Shown piece by piece: positions 1 through 5,552 of a DNA stretch of 5,552 nucleotides; position 1 is the stretch's first letter, and each line of letters starts with the position of its first letter. The notes beneath the pieces are model-generated. The model did not search any database. It saw nothing but the letters and a program-made list of their open reading frames with translations, and was not told the DNA's origin. Origin of the DNA: Kangiellaceae bacterium (GTDB lineage Bacteria; Pseudomonadota; Gammaproteobacteria; Enterobacterales; Kangiellaceae); NCBI GenBank assembly GCA_030148365.1, contig JASBTO010000119.1:1-5552 (forward strand), given 5' to 3'. A program made the translations under genes and the position numbers.

Positions 1-647
1 ACCAGTTCCAACAGGCTGTCGACACTGTCAAAACCCTCCGGATAACGCTCCTCGCTGGCCGAATCGGGTTTGTGGATCCCGCACAACTGACCAATGCCGA
101 AACGCCGTGCCGAGGCCAGCACTTCAGTGCTGTCATCGATAAACAGGCTGGCGGTCGGGTCAATGGCCTGCTGCTGGCAAAGCCGCTGCCAGAATGCCTG
201 CTCTTCCTTGGCGTGACCGAGCTGGTGCGCACTCAGGATTACGTCAAAGTAACGGTCGATCCCCGTGGCGTCGAGTTTCAGTTCCAGACTGGCCGGATGG
301 GCGTTGGTCACCAGCAGCAAGCGCTTGCCGTTGCGCTGCACGATATCCAGAAATTCTTCGGTGCCCCGGCGGGCCGCAATCTTGTGCACGATGGTCTTTT
401 TCAGGGCCACGATATCGAGATCCAGTTCCCGCTGCCAGTAATCGAGGCAGTACCAGTTCAACTGGCCCCGGATCTGCTGGTAATGGCTCGACAGTCTTGC
501 CCGGGCTTCCTCAACCGGAAGGCCGTGGGCGGCGGCGTATTGTCGCGGCACCAGATCCAGCCAGAAATAATTGTCGAAATGCAAATCCAGCAGGGTGCCG
601 TCCATGTCCAGGAGCACCGTGTCTATCCGGGACCAGTCCGGACTCAA
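1..647 (-). CDS. yrfG: GMP/IMP nucleotidase, HAD superfamily (YrfG), 3' end cut by window edge
   Basis: The product is a cytosolic haloacid dehalogenase-type phosphatase expected to dephosphorylate purine 5'-monophosphates (GMP, IMP). The 215 visible residues show the HAD motifs in order: VLLDMDGTLLD with nucleophile D14 and acid D16, VTN with T114, K147, and the acidic FIDDS motif with D171 and D172. The segments FDNYFW and LNWYCLDYW closely match what I recall of Escherichia coli YrfG (about 222 residues), so only a few C-terminal residues should be missing. No in-frame ATG precedes motif I. An in-frame TAA lies about 50 bases upstream of the chosen TTG at 645-647, which follows GGAGGA by 3 bases. 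This start keeps the W-x-x-(I/V)-D-T-V-L-L-D lead-in shared with E. coli. The gene lies 61 bases downstream of gspN on the same strand with no clear terminator between, so co-transcription is likely. The family call is firm; the substrate is inferred from homology. Confidence 0.9.
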   Translation of the reverse strand, partial: MSPDWSRIDTVLLDMDGTLLDLHFDNYFWLDLVPRQYAAAHGLPVEEARARLSSHYQQIRGQLNWYCLDYWQRELDLDIVALKKTIVHKIAARRGTEEFLDIVQRNGKRLLLVTNAHPASLELKLDATGIDRYFDVILSAHQLGHAKEEQAFWQRLCQQQAIDPTASLFIDDSTEVLASARRFGIGQLCGIHKPDSASEERYPEGFDSVDSLLEL

Positions 648-708
648 GCGTCCTCCCCGCAGGCAGGCATCAAGCCACCGTGATCCACGCCCCTGTTATT
701 CCCACCTG
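648..708. other. Intergenic gap between gspN and yrfG
   Basis: These 61 bases are the only non-coding stretch in the window. On the minus strand they hold the yrfG ribosome binding site (651-656). I see no hairpin followed by a T-run that would end the gsp transcript, and no convincing -35/-10 promoter pair for yrfG. Read-through from the secretion operon is the simplest reading. Confidence 0.5.
651..656 (-). promoter_or_regulatory. Ribosome binding site supporting the TTG start of yrfG
   Basis: The minus strand reads GGGGAGGA followed by CGC and then TTG. The core GGAGGA lies 3 bases from TTG, somewhat close but the only strong Shine-Dalgarno match near the start of the nucleotidase frame. 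A nearby ATG (GATGCCTGCC) is in another frame and meets a stop after eight codons. Confidence 0.55.
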
Positions 709-1473
709 TCATTGGCGGCTCTGCCCCTTGAACACAAAATGGTAGCGGCCGTCCCGGCGTTCGCCGATATTCCGGAAAAAGGCGTCGATATCCGGCGGCA
801 AACCGGTGGTGACGCTGCCGTCGATGGCGTAGCGCCGATCCTGCTCCAATGCAATGTTGCCTCTCAAGTCGAGCATGCCGCGGTTTTCCGTTACCTCCGC
901 CACCAGTCCCTGGGCTTCAGATGGCGCCAACTGCAGGGCAAATTCGCCAAGGGCCACCTGAGAGTAGGGCGTGGTCAACACCGCGTCCCGCCAGAACACC
1001 TGTCCGTCCAGCGCCAGGATCCGCTGCTCGTTCATTTCCAGCTCGTCGACCACGAGTTCGGTTTCGCCGATCAGATAGATCCCGGGCATGCGCAACAGGC
1101 GGCTGACAAATCCGGCATCGGCGACAAACCGGGCATCATCGACCCGGATGATTTCTTCGCGGTCGACAGAAACCCGGGCCTGGCCACGGATCTCGTGGGC
1201 GGCATCACCGCCGCCTACCTGGAGCGCGCCGCCGAGTGTCCCTGACAGCAGCAGCAACGGTGAAAGCTGCCACTGCACCTCGGGAAAAACCGTGCCGCGA
1301 AATTCCAGTTCCCGGGCCTGTCCGCGCCAGATACTGCCGCTGACATCCAGAAAGCGGACATCGGCGCGCCGGCTGGTAACCAGATCGGTAAACAGACTTG
1401 CGGGCGCCAGGGCCACGAAGATGACAATGAAAGCCAGGGCGATCAAGGCGCCCGTTAACCAGCGACGGGACAT
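709..1473 (-). CDS. gspN: Type II secretion system protein N (GspN)
   Basis: GspN is an accessory inner-membrane protein of the T2SS, present in only a subset of systems; its exact role is not settled. The 254-residue product has the usual family length. Residues 7-25 form one hydrophobic N-terminal signal-anchor, after a short basic start (MSRRW). The rest is predicted periplasmic and beta-rich. The VSGSIWRGQA motif at 44-53 and the W-x-L-x-P-x-x-L-L-x-G-x-L stretch at about 68-80 are typical of GspN. The ATG shares one base with the gspM stop (TGATG). No good Shine-Dalgarno sequence precedes it, so translation probably depends on coupling to gspM. It is the last secretion gene of the operon. 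The identity rests on motif, length and position. Confidence 0.92.
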   Translation of the reverse strand: MSRRWLTGALIALAFIVIFVALAPASLFTDLVTSRRADVRFLDVSGSIWRGQARELEFRGTVFPEVQWQLSPLLLLSGTLGGALQVGGGDAAHEIRGQARVSVDREEIIRVDDARFVADAGFVSRLLRMPGIYLIGETELVVDELEMNEQRILALDGQVFWRDAVLTTPYSQVALGEFALQLAPSEAQGLVAEVTENRGMLDLRGNIALEQDRRYAIDGSVTTGLPPDIDAFFRNIGERRDGRYHFVFKGQSRQ

Positions 1474-1958
1474 CAGTTCGGAGCTACCAGTGTCACTGTC
1501 GCCTTGACCATGCCCGTCGTATCCGTCTGGTTGACACTGAGATTCTGGACGGCGATACCTTCTCTGGCTTCCAGCTCGTCCAGCCAGCGCAACATGGCGT
1601 CAAAACCGGCACTGTCGAGCCACAGGCGAATTTCCGAGCTACCGCTTTCCTGTACCCGGGACAGAGACAGCCCGTGCCGGCTTGAGCTGGCAGTGACCAC
1701 CTGGATCAGGGAGCGTTCACCGCGGTCCACAGCGGTATTGTTGCCGGCAGCAGCCCTGACCCGGGCGCTGTTGACGCGCATCCAGGTCAGATCGGTCTGT
1801 TGGCGCTGCAGGCGATTGTCCATATTGGCAATACTCTTGTTGAGGGGCTGCCAGATCAGGAAATAAACAATGAATACGATGAGCAAAATTGCCGTCACCA
1901 GGACCAGCATTTGCTCGCGTCGGCTTTGCGCCGAGTACCATGCCTGCAAATTCTTCAT
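1473..1958 (-). CDS. gspM: Type II secretion system protein M (GspM)
   Basis: GspM is a bitopic inner-membrane protein that pairs with GspL and stabilises the assembly platform. The product has 161 residues. It starts with a short cytoplasmic segment carrying the family's SRRE(Q/R) pattern (residues 12-16), then one membrane span at about 17-36. A polar, probably coiled-coil stretch follows (about 40-62), then a periplasmic ferredoxin-like domain (about 80-160) ending in a beta-strand-rich VKATVTLVAP. The ATG at 1958 overlaps the gspL stop as ATGA. A good ribosome binding site, AGGAG at 1965-1969, lies 6 bases upstream. Length, topology and place between gspL and gspN all agree. Confidence 0.95.
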   Translation of the reverse strand: MKNLQAWYSAQSRREQMLVLVTAILLIVFIVYFLIWQPLNKSIANMDNRLQRQQTDLTWMRVNSARVRAAAGNNTAVDRGERSLIQVVTASSSRHGLSLSRVQESGSSEIRLWLDSAGFDAMLRWLDELEAREGIAVQNLSVNQTDTTGMVKATVTLVAPN

Positions 1959-3178
1959 GCGCGACTCCTGATAATCAGACGACTGGCGTAGCGCTCACCC
2001 TGTCGGGTCGCCGACCCCATTTCCACTTCCAGACCCTGGCTGGCAAGTTGCTGACGAAGACGATTCAGGGCGTCGAGATCCCGGGCCAGCAGATCTACCC
2101 GCAACTCGCTCTTTTTGGCGTCATAGCTGAGGCTGGTCGGCGTCATGCCGTCCGGACCGAGGCTCTGGGCCAGCTTGTCGAGCAAGGTAAAAAACCCCTC
2201 ATCGCTCGTGCCCCCGAGTTGCAGGGTATTCTGCATTTGCAGGCGCGGGTTGACCGTCATGCGACGACCGGGCAGCGTCTCGCCGAAGAGCTGCTCCGTC
2301 TGTTGCTGCACCTGTGCGAGTTGCTGGTCATACAGGAACCACTGGCTGCCTTTCCAGGCCAGCAGGCTCAGCAGCGAGAGTCCGGCAAGCATGGCCGCGA
2401 GCCGCCAGGGACGACCACTGCGGGATTGCTTGTGGGTGGATTCGTACTCGCCCTGGAGCAGATTGATCAGGCGCGGATCGTAATTCCGGGCGAGCAGCAG
2501 CAGCGGCGAGTCGATGTCCATATTCTGCACGGCCACGGCGCCCTGCAGGTTTTCCGACAGAGCGACCGGGCTTTGCTGATACAAACGCAACGCCAGGATA
2601 CTGTCAGCGCCATCTTCACTTTCGGCATCGCCGCCGCGGTGCATGGCCAGAGCCTCGGGAAAAAGCTCTATGGGTACGGCCCAGTACTGATCCCGGGCCG
2701 GACGCACCAGTAATTGAGCACCGTCGGCGAGCAGGGACCAGGCATCGTCAAAGCTGGGCAGACAGGCGGCGTCGGCGACCGCCACTTCCGGTACGATGCC
2801 GGCGTCAGTGCACAACTGTAACCAGTGGTCGAGGTCGTTTTTGGCTACCACCGCCACCGGCACCTGATGGTCCCGGCGCTCGCCAATGGCAAAATGCTGG
2901 GAGTCCACCGGCGCGATCAACTGCTCTTCCAACAGGAACGGCAGGGCCTGCTGCATCTGGCGGAGATTGCGCGTTGGCGCCGTGACCTCGGCGGTCAGAA
3001 CCTTGGTGGCCGGCACCAGCAGAATGACTTCCCGCTTGTCAGCGGTTTCGGCGAGCGATACCAGATCCGCACAGAGCAAACTGCCTTGCTCGCTGAACTG
3101 ATTGGCGTCCGCGGCAAGGACTCCCCAGTCCAGCGCGTCACCGTCTTCCTGAAAACGGATAAATAACCGTTCCTGCAT
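1955..3178 (-). CDS. gspL: Type II secretion system protein L (GspL)
   Basis: GspL anchors the cytoplasmic ATPase GspE to the inner-membrane platform and binds GspM. The 407-residue product has a large actin-like cytoplasmic domain (about 1-245) with the family motifs PFLLEEQL (80-87) and INLLQGEY (238-245). One membrane helix follows at about 258-275. After it come a coiled-coil stretch (about 284-298) and a periplasmic ferredoxin-like domain (about 325-407). I chose the ATG at 3178, which shares one base with the gspK stop (TGATG) and has GGGAG 7 bases upstream. A TTG directly before it would add one residue but sits only 4 bases from that site. Residues 181-195 are a short acidic loop (RGGDAESEDGADS). 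Identification is secure. Confidence 0.97.
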   Translation of the reverse strand: MQERLFIRFQEDGDALDWGVLAADANQFSEQGSLLCADLVSLAETADKREVILLVPATKVLTAEVTAPTRNLRQMQQALPFLLEEQLIAPVDSQHFAIGERRDHQVPVAVVAKNDLDHWLQLCTDAGIVPEVAVADAACLPSFDDAWSLLADGAQLLVRPARDQYWAVPIELFPEALAMHRGGDAESEDGADSILALRLYQQSPVALSENLQGAVAVQNMDIDSPLLLLARNYDPRLINLLQGEYESTHKQSRSGRPWRLAAMLAGLSLLSLLAWKGSQWFLYDQQLAQVQQQTEQLFGETLPGRRMTVNPRLQMQNTLQLGGTSDEGFFTLLDKLAQSLGPDGMTPTSLSYDAKKSELRVDLLARDLDALNRLRQQLASQGLEVEMGSATRQGERYASRLIIRSRA

Positions 3179-4272
3179 CAAATATCTCCCGTGTGGCGTG
3201 CCACCACCTGAAACTCATGTTTGCTGTTTTTCTTCAATAAGGTCTTCAGTTGCGCCCGACCCCGTCCGACGATGGCATTCGAGTCGAGTTGGAACCAGGG
3301 GCTGTCGATCACCAGCCAGCCGCTCCCTTCATTACTGAGCTGCCCTTCCCCAATCCGGGCGAAAAAATCCGCCGTCGTTGCAAAGCCCTGCTCGGGCCGA
3401 CTTGAGAGCACCTGACGAACCGTGTCCAGAGTTGCGCTTTCCATCAGCATCCAGACCAGTTCGGCCTGCTCGGGCGCTACGGTATTGATGTTGATTTGGC
3501 CCGCAGTCTCCGGCAGGACACAGACATAGTCCCGAATCTTACTATAAATTTCCGGCGTAAATCCCTTGATCGTCAATAATTCCGATTCATCGGCAAGCAG
3601 CGTGTTACCGGTGCGATAGGGGCGCTCCAGACCGAGGTAGTAGAGATCCTCTGCGCCGTCCGGCCCGGCCGGATCGATATCCTCGTCTGCCCAGTCCCGC
3701 AGTGCTGCGGCGAGGGCCTCCGGCGTGGTTTGCAAGTCCTCGAGTTCAACGAGCAGTGACTCCAGCAGCCGTGCAAAAATTTTCTGGCCTCCGAGGGGCG
3801 TAAAGGGGTCCCGGGGCTGATCCGCCTCCGGACCACCCGGGCCCCGGTCTTCAAGAGCCGTATCGACCTGTTCACCGTTGCTCTGACCGCCGGGCGCTGT
3901 CGCTTCGGCGAGCACGCTGTTGAGGTTGAAGCAACTGCCAAGGTCCCGGACTTCGCCGGTCAGGTTGCCGCCTTCAATCGGGAATACCAGGGGGCCTTTC
4001 GCCCAGGCCTGTCCCAGATTGACGCCTTTGCTGTCTTCCTGCCGGAAGGCCTCATCCAGCAAGCCGATCGCCAAATCTTCCGCGCCCAGCACATACTCGT
4101 AGGCACGATCGGCATCGACAATATTGGCGGTGCGGCGATGATTGATGTTCTTGTCATAGAACATCTGGGTCGCGAGCACGGACACCACGGCCACGACGAT
4201 CAACACCGTGACCAGGATGACGCCGCTTTGATTGGGTCCGGAGATCGGAGAGGGCCGTCGGTTATTTGGCAA
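3178..4272 (-). CDS. gspK: Type II secretion system minor pseudopilin GspK
   Basis: GspK is the largest minor pseudopilin. It caps the pseudopilus tip in complex with GspI and GspJ. The 364-residue precursor has a 17-residue leader ending in Gly17. The mature hydrophobic helix begins V18-I-L-V-T, with Thr rather than Glu at mature position 5, which is the known GspK signature. Further marks are CFNLN (114-118), the RDWADED segment (192-198), a helix-hairpin-like SELLTIKGFTPE (230-241) and ININTVAPEQAELV (260-273). The start is a TTG at 4272 with GGAGG 5 bases upstream. The frame stays open to an ATG at 4446, but that start would put 75 residues before the cleavage site and run 185 bases into gspJ. 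The chosen start overlaps the gspJ stop by 11 bases. At 364 residues it is longer than usual, owing to a Gly/Pro/acid-rich insert at about 122-162. Confidence 0.95.
   Translation of the reverse strand: MPNNRRPSPISGPNQSGVILVTVLIVVAVVSVLATQMFYDKNINHRRTANIVDADRAYEYVLGAEDLAIGLLDEAFRQEDSKGVNLGQAWAKGPLVFPIEGGNLTGEVRDLGSCFNLNSVLAEATAPGGQSNGEQVDTALEDRGPGGPEADQPRDPFTPLGGQKIFARLLESLLVELEDLQTTPEALAAALRDWADEDIDPAGPDGAEDLYYLGLERPYRTGNTLLADESELLTIKGFTPEIYSKIRDYVCVLPETAGQININTVAPEQAELVWMLMESATLDTVRQVLSSRPEQGFATTADFFARIGEGQLSNEGSGWLVIDSPWFQLDSNAIVGRGRAQLKTLLKKNSKHEFQVVARHTGDI
3186..3190 (-). promoter_or_regulatory. Ribosome binding site of gspL, inside the end of gspK
   Basis: GGGAG lies within the last codons of gspK, 7 bases before the ATG at 3178 and 4 bases before the adjacent TTG at 3181. 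The spacing favours the ATG. Confidence 0.6.
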
Positions 4273-4891
4273 AATGGCCTCCAAAGACGGGTACGGTGCG
4301 GATGATGGCGCCCTCACTGTCGAGGTGCAGCGTGATACGCACCGCGCGGGGCATGTCGGCAGTGTCCCGCTCCAGCACCGATTCCGCCAGCCAGTTGTCC
4401 AGCCAGCGTTCACCGTCATAGAACTCCACTTCCAGCTCTTCGACACCGGTCAGCAGTTCACGCCGAACTCCTTCACTGTCATCGGCGCGATCGACAAACA
4501 GCCAATGCTCGCGCATCAGGGTGCCGTCCTCCAGGTAGTAGCGCAGATGTTGCAGATTGCTGCGCGGCAGGTTGGCCGGATTCCGCCACTGCCCCCGGGT
4601 CAGTTCCAGATACGAATCGGCATCGTCGCTCTTGCCCCGCAGCAGGGGCACCCGATCCCCGAAGCCGTCCCGCACCGGCCGCGGCGACAGGTACTCGAGA
4701 TCCTGCTCCAGACTGTTAACGGCAAACTGGATGGCCTTGAGGCGGTTGGCGACCGTGTCGACCTGACGCTGTTGCGATTGGGCGCCGTCAAGGGCGAGAT
4801 AGGCGGCGACCACGATGAAGGCGCCGATGAACATGGCGATCACCACTTCGATCAGGGTGAAACCGGATGATTTATCGGGGGCCGGGATCAT
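4262..4891 (-). CDS. gspJ: Type II secretion system minor pseudopilin GspJ
   Basis: GspJ is a prepilin-like protein that joins GspI and GspK at the tip of the periplasmic pseudopilus. The 209-residue precursor has a 10-residue leader ending in Gly10. The type IV prepilin motif FTLIE follows, with Glu at mature position 5, then a long hydrophobic helix (11-34). Family segments are clear: LEQDLEYLSPRPVRDGFGD (61-79), ELTRGQWRNPANLPRSNLQ (96-114), LRYYLEDGTLMREHW (116-130), LLTGVEELEVEFYDGERW (146-163) and PRAVRITLHL (181-190). The ATG at 4891 has GGAGG 6 bases upstream (4898-4902), inside gspI. The open frame continues to 5131, but that would add 80 residues before the leader. The start overlaps the end of gspI by 20 bases. 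Confidence 0.97.
   Translation of the reverse strand: MIPAPDKSSGFTLIEVVIAMFIGAFIVVAAYLALDGAQSQQRQVDTVANRLKAIQFAVNSLEQDLEYLSPRPVRDGFGDRVPLLRGKSDDADSYLELTRGQWRNPANLPRSNLQHLRYYLEDGTLMREHWLFVDRADDSEGVRRELLTGVEELEVEFYDGERWLDNWLAESVLERDTADMPRAVRITLHLDSEGAIIRTVPVFGGHFAK
4278..4282 (-). promoter_or_regulatory. Ribosome binding site fixing the TTG start of gspK
   Basis: GGAGG lies in the last codons of gspJ, exactly 5 bases before TTG (4270-4272). The ATT codon three bases nearer would be only 2 bases away and is a very rare initiator, so TTG is preferred. Confidence 0.7.
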
Positions 4892-5288
4892 TGTCCGCCT
4901 CCGCTTCCTTGATCTCGCCGATAAAGCCGACCAGTTGTACCAGAGCGTTGTCCCGGGACTCGTCAAGGCGCACCTCGATTTCCACCCGGCGCAGGGTGTC
5001 GTTGCTGGTCGGCTTGACGGTCTGCACCCAGAACCACTCCTGATTGGCCATCTCGGCACTGCCGCGAGTGACGCCTTCCGAGGGCCATTGCTCCGCCAGG
5101 CGGGCTTCAGCGAGCCGGTTCTGGGCGACATAATGGGCGAAAGTCTTTTGCACCAGTTGAGTCTGCTGGCCGGTCAGTCCGGTGAGCGCCGACAGGAGCG
5201 CCGTCATGGTGATGGCAAAGATTGCCAGCGCGATCAGCACTTCCAGCAACGTCATGCCGCACTGCTTGTTAATCTGCCTGCCAGTCAC
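4872..5288 (-). CDS. gspI: Type II secretion system minor pseudopilin GspI
   Basis: GspI is the minor pseudopilin thought to nucleate the GspI-J-K tip complex in the inner membrane. The 138-residue precursor has an 11-residue leader ending in Cys10-Gly11. Mature MTLLE follows with Glu at position 5, then a hydrophobic helix (12-36). The block KTFAHYVAQNRLAEARL (48-64), the aromatic EWFWVQTV (84-91) and the strand LRRVEIEVRL (99-108) are typical of GspI. The start is GTG at 5288, with AGGA 8 bases upstream. The only ATG near the leader is the Met directly after the cleavage glycine, which would remove the leader. The open frame reaches 5522, but that would add 78 residues. It overlaps gspH by 20 bases. 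The tail after GFIGEI (about 127-138, acidic, ending DPGPR) is slightly longer than I expect for the family. Confidence 0.95.
   Translation of the reverse strand: MTGRQINKQCGMTLLEVLIALAIFAITMTALLSALTGLTGQQTQLVQKTFAHYVAQNRLAEARLAEQWPSEGVTRGSAEMANQEWFWVQTVKPTSNDTLRRVEIEVRLDESRDNALVQLVGFIGEIKEAEADNDPGPR
4898..4902 (-). promoter_or_regulatory. Ribosome binding site of gspJ, inside the 3' end of gspI
   Basis: GGAGG lies 6 bases upstream of the gspJ ATG. It is made by the GCG-GAG-GCG codons of the Ala-Glu-Ala tail of GspI, so one stretch encodes the GspI tail and the gspJ initiation signal. Confidence 0.65.
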
Positions 5289-5552
5289 GTTCGATATCCT
5301 GCTGATAATGTCCGTCGATGGGGCCTTCAATAACCAGATTACCGTTGTAATGTCCGCGCAGCCGGTAGAAGGAATCGGCATCCGGATCAGTGGCGCCCAC
5401 AGCCAGCCGGAACTCGTTGGTCTCGCCGCTGGACAGGAAAAATATCTGCGGCGATTTGATTTTTTTGGCTTTCTTCGCCGGCCCCTCGTCGTCCCCGTCA
5501 GCTTTGGCCGTCGGCTCCTCATCCTCGTCGGCGTTGCGGAGCAGGGATTCCT
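5269..5552 (-). CDS. gspH: Type II secretion system minor pseudopilin GspH, C-terminal part only
   Basis: Only the last 93 residues are in the window. The prepilin leader and the hydrophobic helix lie beyond the right edge, so the call rests on the C-terminal domain and position. The segment PQIFFLSSGETNEFRLAVG resembles the GspH/FimT pattern in which a hydrophobic strand leads into LSSGE-(x)n-F. It is followed by a strand-rich end (YRLRGHYNGNLVIEG, then the terminal IERDWQAD). GspH is a minor pseudopilin that would sit between the GspI-J-K tip and the major pseudopilin GspG. Immediately upstream of the FFLSSGE strand is a very acidic and then lysine-rich run (DEDEE... and KKAKKIK). The gene ends with TAA at 5269-5271, 20 bases inside gspI. 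Its place directly upstream of gspI matches the usual gspG-H-I-J-K order. Confidence 0.85.
   Translation of the reverse strand, partial: ESLLRNADEDEEPTAKADGDDEGPAKKAKKIKSPQIFFLSSGETNEFRLAVGATDPDADSFYRLRGHYNGNLVIEGPIDGHYQQDIERDWQAD
5297..5300 (-). promoter_or_regulatory. Ribosome binding site supporting the GTG start of gspI
   Basis: AGGA lies 8 bases upstream of GTG (5286-5288), within the last codons of gspH. It is a modest match, but no better site exists near the leader. Confidence 0.5.

Noticed and set aside
72..683. A 203-codon open frame on the plus strand, opposite yrfG
   Set aside because: It lies antisense to a strongly conserved HAD nucleotidase. Its translation has no recognisable family or membrane pattern, and GC-rich coding DNA often leaves the opposite strand open.
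657..708. A possible rho-independent terminator after gspN, suggested by GC-rich GCCTGCCTGC and GTGGATCAC words
   Set aside because: The words do not pair into a stable stem, and no T-run follows on the minus strand.
571..1245. A 224-codon open frame on the plus strand, opposite gspN and the gap
   Set aside because: It shadows gspN, shows no motif, and contains only composition expected from the reverse complement of GC-rich codons.
1889..2713. A 274-codon open frame on the plus strand, opposite gspL
   Set aside because: Its long length is explained by the codon bias of gspL. The protein has no clear domain and no good ribosome binding site was noticed.
4273..4446. A longer gspK beginning at the ATG at 4446
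   Set aside because: The extra 58 residues are rich in Trp, Arg and Cys, look like out-of-frame gspJ, and would bury the prepilin cleavage site 75 residues in.
4232..4870. A 212-codon open frame on the plus strand, opposite gspJ
   Set aside because: It is antisense to a well-supported pseudopilin gene and its His/Gln-rich sequence matches no family I know.
5448..5472. A T-rich run on the plus strand (GATTTGATTTTTTTGG) that could be part of a terminator
   Set aside because: It is the reverse complement of the AAA/AAG lysine and ATC codons of the GspH KKAKKIK stretch. No stem lies before it and no plus-strand gene would end there.
5289..5522. A longer gspI beginning at 5522
   Set aside because: The added 78 residues are Arg/Lys-rich out-of-frame translation of gspH and would put an unprocessable extension before the prepilin leader.

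Overview
This window is an ordinary but complete-looking stretch of a type II secretion system (T2SS, general secretory pathway) operon. Everything I can support lies on the minus strand, so the genes read from high to low coordinates. In transcription order they are the 3' part of gspH (cut by the right edge), gspI, gspJ, gspK, gspL, gspM and gspN. After a 61-base gap comes yrfG, a HAD-family nucleotidase gene cut by the left edge. I see no mobile element, tRNA, rRNA, CRISPR array or convincing terminator.

The sequence is GC-rich by eye. The full gspHIJKLMN order followed by a YrfG-type GMP/IMP nucleotidase suggests a gammaproteobacterium, probably a free-living or marine lineage of the Pseudomonadales/Alteromonadales kind. 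The genus cannot be fixed from this window. The genes are packed by overlapping ends: H/I 20 bases, I/J 20, J/K 11, K/L 1, L/M 4 and M/N 1. This implies one mRNA with translational coupling. Three genes (gspI, gspK, yrfG) appear to start at GTG or TTG. For each, the obvious in-frame ATG is either absent or too far upstream to fit the protein family.

The products build the inner-membrane and periplasmic part of the T2SS. GspH, GspI, GspJ and GspK are minor pseudopilins, made as prepilins, and form the tip and initiation complex of the pseudopilus. GspL and GspM are single-pass inner-membrane proteins. GspL couples the cytoplasmic ATPase GspE to the assembly platform and GspM partners it. GspN is an accessory inner-membrane/periplasmic protein found in only some T2SSs. 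GspC to GspG (secretin, ATPase, platform protein, major pseudopilin) are expected upstream, beyond position 5552, but are not seen here. YrfG is a cytosolic purine nucleotidase and is probably just a passenger on the transcript.

I found no undescribed system. The points that deserve a second look are local: a highly charged segment in GspH, a Gly/Pro/acid-rich insert in GspK, the non-ATG starts, the dual-use sequence at the gspI/gspJ junction, and the fusion of a nucleotide-metabolism gene to the end of the secretion operon.
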